A stretch of DNA of 38,021 nt, taken from Phycisphaerales bacterium. GTDB lineage: Bacteria > Planctomycetota > Phycisphaerae > UBA1845 > Fen-1342. The notes beneath the pieces are model-generated. The model ran no database searches. It had not been told where the DNA came from and saw only the letters and a list, made by a program, of their open reading frames with translations. Both the position numbers and the translations under genes were made by a program. The stretch covers positions 1 to 38,021 of the forward strand of contig JAEUIR010000017.1 in NCBI GenBank assembly GCA_016795025.1, read 5' to 3'. How positions within the stretch are numbered: the first letter of the stretch is position 1; each line of letters opens with the position of its first letter. Shown here one piece after another: positions 33,330-38,021 of this stretch.

Positions 33330-33367
33330 ATCGGGCCGCGGCGTTTGATTCAACACCGCGGCCCGAT
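33330..33367 (-). terminator. Perfect 12-bp hairpin between the OmpA-type gene and miaA
   Basis: ATCGGGCCGCGG (33330-33341) and CCGCGGCCCGAT (33356-33367) are perfect complements around a 14-base loop. It lies about 100 bases after the stop of the OmpA-type gene and about 65 bases before the miaA start. No U-tract follows on either strand. Confidence 0.45.
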
Positions 33368-33463
33368 AGTTGTCTCAGTCTTAGCGCCGAAGGCCGGCGG
33401 CTACGGCAAGCAACCCATGTTTAGCGCCAGCCGAATTCGGCTACAGCATCGGCCGTGGGTTCA

Positions 33464-34186
33464 TCAACCGCGCTCTTCGTTCGCGGGCGTTGCCGGCGCG
33501 GCGTTCCGATTTGCGTTTGTCTCGGCTTCGCGCGTCTGTAACCCTGACGGCGGTCGCTGAATCGCCATAATCTGCACGCGCCGATTGTTTTGCTTGTTGG
33601 CGCGGCTATTGTTATCCACTTTCGGATTGTGCTCGCCCTGGCCACCGGCGACGACGTGCTGCGCATTGAAGCCCATCGCGTAGAACTCGCGGGCGACGAC
33701 CATCGCGCGATTGCAACTCAGGTCGAGATTGTCCTTCCACTTGTCCTTCGAAATACTGATCGGATCGGTGTCCGTGTGTCCGATGATCCAGATGCCCCGC
33801 TTGCTCAGCTCTTTGTCATTGCGGATTTGCGCGGCGATGCGCTGTAGCGCCTGCCGGCCCGACGCTTTCAACTCGCTTTTGCCCGAATCGAATAGAATAT
33901 CATCCGCCACGTCCGTCCAGGCGATGCCGCCTTCCTGACTCCAACCCGGTTGAAGTTCCTTTAATTTTGACAATTGGCCGCGGGCGCCCTCGAGTTCCTT
34001 GTTCAATCGATCGAGATCACGCATGAGCTGCGCGATGCGCTGTGAAAGGCTCGCATTGTCGCGCTCGAGTTGTTGATTCTGACGTTGCAGGTCGGCCACC
34101 TGCACCTTATCCGGATCGGCGCAGCCGATGGACCACACGGCCAGTCCCGCGCCGAGCACCAACATGACCATTCGAGACGACTTCAT
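33464..34186 (-). CDS. OmpA-family lipoprotein with coiled coil
   Basis: This 240-residue protein has a lipoprotein signal ending in AVWSIGC. Residues about 27-75 form a coiled coil (VADLQRQNQQLERDNASL..., RDLDRLNKELEGARGQL). Residues about 95-210 form an OmpA C-terminal peptidoglycan-binding domain with DILFDSGKSELKASGRQAL, IIGHTDTDPI, NRAMVVAREFYAMG and NNRRVQIM. The tail is low-complexity. It probably tethers the outer membrane to peptidoglycan, like Pal or a MotB-type C-terminus. The ATG at 34186 has AAGGAG eight bases upstream. It stands before miaA on the same strand but is separated from it by a strong hairpin, and is divergent from der. Confidence 0.93.
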   Translation of the reverse strand: MKSSRMVMLVLGAGLAVWSIGCADPDKVQVADLQRQNQQLERDNASLSQRIAQLMRDLDRLNKELEGARGQLSKLKELQPGWSQEGGIAWTDVADDILFDSGKSELKASGRQALQRIAAQIRNDKELSKRGIWIIGHTDTDPISISKDKWKDNLDLSCNRAMVVAREFYAMGFNAQHVVAGGQGEHNPKVDNNSRANKQNNRRVQIMAIQRPPSGLQTREAETNANRNAAPATPANEERG

Positions 34187-34339
34187 CGCAACTTCTCCTT
34201 GAATTGTTCACCGCGAGGCATCCGTGCCCCTGCCGGATTCGACGACTGGCTCGGCGAACCATGAATCAACCACGCCAACACGAAAGCATACCCGCCGCTG
34301 TCCGCCGTGCAAGTGACGGATTTTTCGCTGCAAAACCGC

Positions 34340-34345
34340 TATGAT
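34340..34345 (+). promoter_or_regulatory. -10 element immediately upstream of der
   Basis: TATGAT ends six bases before the GTG start codon of der, so transcription would begin at or next to the start codon. No convincing -35 hexamer lies 17 bases upstream; the region there is T-rich. Confidence 0.35.
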
Positions 34346-34351
34346 TGCCGC

Positions 34352-35695
34352 GTGAAAGTCCCCATTGTCACCATCGTCGGACGGCCGAATGTCGGCAAAA
34401 GCTCGCTGCTCAACGCGCTCGCGGGCCAGCGGATCAGTATTGTCGATCCGCGCGCCGGGATTACGCGCGATCGCGTGTCCGTCACCATCGACGCCGGCGA
34501 GCGGCGATTTGAGTTGATCGACACCGGGGGCGTCGGCATCGTCGACGAAGACAAGCTCGAAGCCAGCGTTGATGAGCAAATCCACTACGCGCTCGAATGT
34601 GCCGATCTCATTCTTTTTCTCGTCGACGTGCGCGACGGCTTTACGCCGCTCGATCAGCGCGTGGCCGAGCTGCTGCGGCCGCTCGGAAAGCCCGTGATCG
34701 TCGTCGTCAACAAGGTGGATGTTCCGACGCTGGAGCCGTCCGTCGGCGTGTTCGGGCAATTCGGTTATGGCGATCCGCTCGCCATGAGTTGCAAGCACAT
34801 GCGCGGCCGGTCGGAATTGCTGGAGGCGATTTTCGCCCGTCTGGGCGACGCGGCATTGGCCCTGAGCGCGCCGGTGGTGATGAAACTGGCCATTGTAGGT
34901 AAACGCAACGCCGGCAAGAGCACGCTTGTAAACGCCCTGGCCGGCGAGGAGCGCATGATCGTCAGCGAAACGCCGGGAACGACGCGCGACGCGGTGGATG
35001 TGCGTTTCGAGCGCGACGGAAGATCGTTCATCGCGATCGACACGGCCGGCGTGCGCAAGAAAAAGAGCATGGACGACATCGACTTCTACTCCCATACGCG
35101 AGCGCTGGAGTCGATCGGGCGAGCGGATGTGGTGATGCACCTGATCGACGCCACCAGTCCGGTCAGCGAAGTCGACAAAAAGCTGGCTCGCGCCATCATC
35201 GACGCGACCCGGCCGGTGATGCTCGCGGTGAATAAATGGGATCTTGTGGGCGGTCGCGCGACTTCAGACGCCTACGTCGAGTATTTGTCCAAGACGCTTC
35301 AAGCGCTGGATTTCGCGCCGATCGTGTGCATGGCCGCGGAGAGCGGCTACAACGTTGAGAAGGCGGTCGAGGTGGCGCTCAGCCTGCATGAGCAATCGAA
35401 CACCCGCGTCGGGACGGGCGCGCTGAATCGAGCGGTGCGCGAGATCGTTGAGCAGCGCAACCCGAGCACGCGGCGTGGGGGCAAACTACCGCGGATTTAT
35501 TACGCGACGCAAACCGGCGTCGCGCCGCCGACGATCGTGTTGTTTTGCAGCCGCGCTGCGGACATTCTCGAAGACTATCGGCGATATTTCGAGGATCGCC
35601 TGCGCGATGCGCTGGGCTTCACGGATATTCCGATTCGGCTCTACTTCCGCGAACGCGAACGGCGAGCGCTTCCGGAAGACGCGAGGAAGAATTAG
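34352..35695 (+). CDS. der: Ribosome-assembly GTPase Der (EngA)
   Basis: About 447 residues with the diagnostic double GTPase. The first G domain has GRPNVGKSS, GITRDR, DTGG and NKVD. The second has GKRNAGKST, GTTRDAVD, DTAGVRKK and NKWD. A C-terminal KH-like domain follows (TGALNRAVREIVEQRNP, KLPRIYYATQTGVAPPT, IPIRLYFRER). Der acts in maturation of the large ribosomal subunit. The GTG at 34352 directly precedes KVPIVTIVGRPN. No ribosome binding site precedes it and a -10-like TATGAT ends six bases upstream, so a leaderless message is likely. The frame upstream to 34307 would add residues without family support. It converges with the histidine kinase gene. Confidence 0.96.
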   Translation: MKVPIVTIVGRPNVGKSSLLNALAGQRISIVDPRAGITRDRVSVTIDAGERRFELIDTGGVGIVDEDKLEASVDEQIHYALECADLILFLVDVRDGFTPLDQRVAELLRPLGKPVIVVVNKVDVPTLEPSVGVFGQFGYGDPLAMSCKHMRGRSELLEAIFARLGDAALALSAPVVMKLAIVGKRNAGKSTLVNALAGEERMIVSETPGTTRDAVDVRFERDGRSFIAIDTAGVRKKKSMDDIDFYSHTRALESIGRADVVMHLIDATSPVSEVDKKLARAIIDATRPVMLAVNKWDLVGGRATSDAYVEYLSKTLQALDFAPIVCMAAESGYNVEKAVEVALSLHEQSNTRVGTGALNRAVREIVEQRNPSTRRGGKLPRIYYATQTGVAPPTIVLFCSRAADILEDYRRYFEDRLRDALGFTDIPIRLYFRERERRALPEDARKN

Positions 35696-35767
35696 CGCCC
35701 CCGACAAAACGGCGCGCTGTGCTTCCGGGCGGTCGATCCTTTGTGGTCGCGGCTCCACCTTTTGAGC

Positions 35768-38021
35768 TTAATTCTTGGACACCATCACGGTTGCCGAGGA
35801 TGGCGGCGCCGAACGCAGCGCGTCGGAGAGTTTTTGGACGAGTTCGTTGGCCGTATATGGTTTCTGCACAAATCCGTTCGCGCGATGAGAAGAAAACCGG
35901 CTGGTTGCCTCGCTTTCGCTGTATCCGCTGCTCAGCAGCACGCGCGCAGTCGGGTTGATCGAGCGAATTTCCCGCAGAACTTCCTCGCCACTCATGCCCG
36001 GCATTGTCATATCCAGCAGCACCAGGTCGATGCGCGGGCTGTTCTCACGGAATATCGCCACGCCGCGCAGGCCATCTTCGGCCGTGAGGACGGTCGCCCC
36101 GCGTGATTCCAGAACAGCGCGAACGACGTCGCGGATATCCTGCTCGTCATCAACCACCAGAATGCGCGCATTATCCGGGAGCCGTGCCACGCTTGGCATG
36201 GGCAGCGCCGTGCGGCGGTGCAGCGCCCCGGCCGGAAATAGCAACGTGAATTCCGTTCCTTGTCCCACATTCGAGCGCACCTTCACGCCTCCGCGGTGCG
36301 CGCGGACGGTGCCGAGCATCGTGGCCAGCCCCAGCCCGCGTCCCGTAAATTTGGTCGTAAAGAACGGCTCAAAGATGCGGGCCAGCGTTTCCGGTGACAT
36401 GCCGCAGCCCGTGTCGCGCACGCGTAGCCGCACGAAGCGACCCGGCGTGAGCGGTTGGCCGGTAAATTCAGCGGAAATTTGCCGCTCGTCGAGAGCTGTG
36501 AGCGAAGTCGAGATCGTGACCACGCCCGACTTGTTGCCGATCGCCTCAGAGGCGTTCAGAACCAGATTCATCAGCACCTGCTGCAATTGCGCGGCGTCGG
36601 CGTGAATCGCGGGCAAGCCTTCCTGCAAGTCGGTTGCGACTGTGACGTTTTTTGGCAGCGCCGCCTGGAGAAAATCAGTGGTCTCGCGGATCAGGGCGTT
36701 GAATTCGACCGGTTGAATTTCGCAAGCGGCCCGGCCGGAATACGTGAGCATTTGCCGCGTAAGGTCCGATGCGCGGCGGCTGGCGTTCAAAATCTTCTGA
36801 ATAAACGGGCGGGCTTCGTTTTCGTTGGGGACATGCTCCATCGCGAGCGAAGCGTTGCACAGGATCGTCAGAAGAAAGTTATTAAAGTCGTGCGCGACGC
36901 CTCCGGCCAATACGTTCAGACTTTCGAGCTTCTGCGAGTCGCGGAGTCTGCGTTCCAGGTTGTCGCGCTCCGACACGTCGCGCACAAGGCTCGCGACACA
37001 TTCGACGCGATTGCTCGAATCACGCAATACGGTGTTAAACCACTCGCAATGAACGGGCTCGCCGTCCTTGCGGATGTTGTTCATCATCAGGCCATTGGTG
37101 GATTCGCCGGCGAGCAGGGCGCGCCAGGCCTGCTCGACCGTCTGGCGCTCCTCGAGCGCGACGATCAGTTCGGTCGCGGACTTGCCGAGCGCCTGCTCCG
37201 CGCTATACCCGAAGATCTGCGCGGCAGCGGGGTTCCAGTCTCGCGCCCGCATGTCGGGTGTCCAGACAATGTAGCCGAGCGGCATGCGCGTCACCAGGGA
37301 TTGAAAGCGGTTTTCGCTTTCGAGCAGAGCCTGCTCAGCGCGAATTCGCTCGGTCACGTCTCGCGCGAAACCGACCACGATTTTCTGGCCGTCGATGCGC
37401 AGCACGGTCACGCTGATTTCGAGCTGAATCATGTGCCCGTTCTTGTGGCGATAGTTGGTGGAAAGATGATGAACACCCGTGCGAGCGTGCGTTCCGGACA
37501 AGCCGAGAGCCGGCCCGCCGCGCACTTCGAGGTCCGAGCTTTTCATTTCGAGCAGCTCGGACCCGCTGAATCCCACCATGCGACAGAAAGCGTCGTTCAC
37601 CTCGATGAATCGCAAGTCTTCGCCCACGACGAAGAAGCCGTCCATCGCGCTGCGCAGGATCGCTTCGTTGCGGCGCGCGAGCCGCGCGAGTTGTCGCGAC
37701 GATTCCTTTTCAGCCGTTACATCGCGGAGAAGGATGGCCGCACACCGCGGCGCCGAACCTGTCTGGCCGATGGCGTGAATCGACGCAACGTACCATGCCT
37801 CGCCGGTGACAAAGCGTACCTCCTGCGATTCATCGGCGTCGATGGCGCTGACGACCGCGCTGCGCAGCGCGTCGCGGGCGTCATCCGGCAAGCAGTCCAG
37901 CACACGGCGAGCGCCCGCGGAACTGATCCGGTCAAAGCGCGGGTCGGTGTTCAAATCTCGATCCACGGCGACGATCAGCGCCCCGACAGACGTGAGCAAT
38001 GTGTCCGCGGCGCTCGTAGAT
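35768..38021 (-). CDS. Multi-PAS hybrid sensor histidine kinase with receiver domain, partial
   Basis: About 750 residues are visible; the frame is open to the window end, so the N-terminus is missing. Three PAS modules come first (the first starting near SVGALIVAVDRD, the second at AILRSAMDGFFVVGEDLRFI, the third at SLVTRMPLGYIVW), linked by RDVTE/RDVSE endings. Then come the histidine box GGVAHDFNNFLLTI, the N box LMNLVLNASEAI, the ATP-binding DTGCGMSPETLARIFEPFF and GRGLGLA. The C-terminal receiver has ILVVDDEQDI, the phosphoryl-accepting Asp in LVLLDMTMPGMSG, LLSSGYSE and the lysine in VQKPY. No membrane segment is seen in the visible part, so it may be cytosolic. Its target and ligand are unknown. 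It converges with der, with a gap of 72 bases. Confidence 0.94.
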   Translation of the reverse strand, partial: STSAADTLLTSVGALIVAVDRDLNTDPRFDRISSAGARRVLDCLPDDARDALRSAVVSAIDADESQEVRFVTGEAWYVASIHAIGQTGSAPRCAAILLRDVTAEKESSRQLARLARRNEAILRSAMDGFFVVGEDLRFIEVNDAFCRMVGFSGSELLEMKSSDLEVRGGPALGLSGTHARTGVHHLSTNYRHKNGHMIQLEISVTVLRIDGQKIVVGFARDVTERIRAEQALLESENRFQSLVTRMPLGYIVWTPDMRARDWNPAAAQIFGYSAEQALGKSATELIVALEERQTVEQAWRALLAGESTNGLMMNNIRKDGEPVHCEWFNTVLRDSSNRVECVASLVRDVSERDNLERRLRDSQKLESLNVLAGGVAHDFNNFLLTILCNASLAMEHVPNENEARPFIQKILNASRRASDLTRQMLTYSGRAACEIQPVEFNALIRETTDFLQAALPKNVTVATDLQEGLPAIHADAAQLQQVLMNLVLNASEAIGNKSGVVTISTSLTALDERQISAEFTGQPLTPGRFVRLRVRDTGCGMSPETLARIFEPFFTTKFTGRGLGLATMLGTVRAHRGGVKVRSNVGQGTEFTLLFPAGALHRRTALPMPSVARLPDNARILVVDDEQDIRDVVRAVLESRGATVLTAEDGLRGVAIFRENSPRIDLVLLDMTMPGMSGEEVLREIRSINPTARVLLSSGYSESEATSRFSSHRANGFVQKPYTANELVQKLSDALRSAPPSSATVMVSKN

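Noticed and set aside
33267-33356. Longer N-terminus of miaA from the GTG at 33356
   Set aside because: It would start inside a 12-bp perfect hairpin, adds residues without family match, and the TTG at 33266 has a well-placed GAGG.
34208-35140. Minus-strand open frame of 310 codons across der
   Set aside because: It is antisense to the two well-conserved GTPase domains and has no recognisable motif.

Overview
The window looks like chromosomal DNA of a GC-rich member of the Planctomycetota (inferred). The main evidence is seven secreted proteins that all end in the same two-loop dockerin-like tail with the core NNFDIDPFV. Other evidence is the mix of beta-propeller, beta-helix and HAF-repeat surface proteins, a protein resembling the hydrazine synthase alpha-subunit middle region, and a Tat-exported GH109 enzyme. 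No rRNA, tRNA, CRISPR array, insertion sequence or prophage gene was seen.

Layout. 1-2276 (minus): a BlaI/MecI-type repressor and its overlapping M56 (BlaR1-like) membrane peptidase, cut by the window edge, behind a promoter that contains two overlapping operators. 2312-7412 (minus): a secreted endonuclease/exonuclease/phosphatase-fold protein, an HAF-repeat protein, a seven-heme cytochrome c and a secreted lectin-like protein. Three of these four carry the dockerin-like tail. 7616-10854 (plus): an APC amino-acid permease and a seven-bladed FG-GAP protein with the tail. 10936-11844 (minus): metF. 12161-20691 (plus): three very large tailed proteins, namely an HzsA-related protein with one CxxCH, a beta-helix/propeller protein broken by a one-base frameshift, and a 14-repeat double-propeller protein translationally coupled to it.

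21107-27156 (minus): a Tat-exported GH109 enzyme and a GH27 lipoprotein, which probably work together on alpha-linked galactose or GalNAc; then a repeat lipoprotein with a peptidoglycan-binding end and a good intrinsic terminator; then nrnA. 27339-30167 (plus): an MscS channel with three periplasmic tandem repeats and a missing C-terminal domain, followed 6 bases later by anmK. 30159-34186 (minus): a phosphofructokinase with the residues of the pyrophosphate-dependent type, an iodotyrosine-deiodinase-like flavoprotein, miaA and an OmpA-type lipoprotein. 34352-35695 (plus): der, probably leaderless. 35768-38021 (minus): a multi-PAS hybrid histidine kinase cut by the window end.

How it fits together: the left half is mainly a surface/secretome region in which unrelated beta-rich modules share one tail, probably used for anchoring or assembly at the cell surface. 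The right half is mostly housekeeping (tRNA modification, ribosome assembly, glycolysis, cell-wall recycling, nanoRNA degradation) mixed with envelope proteins. Long perfect hairpins without a U-tract follow several genes and may be the local way of ending transcripts.
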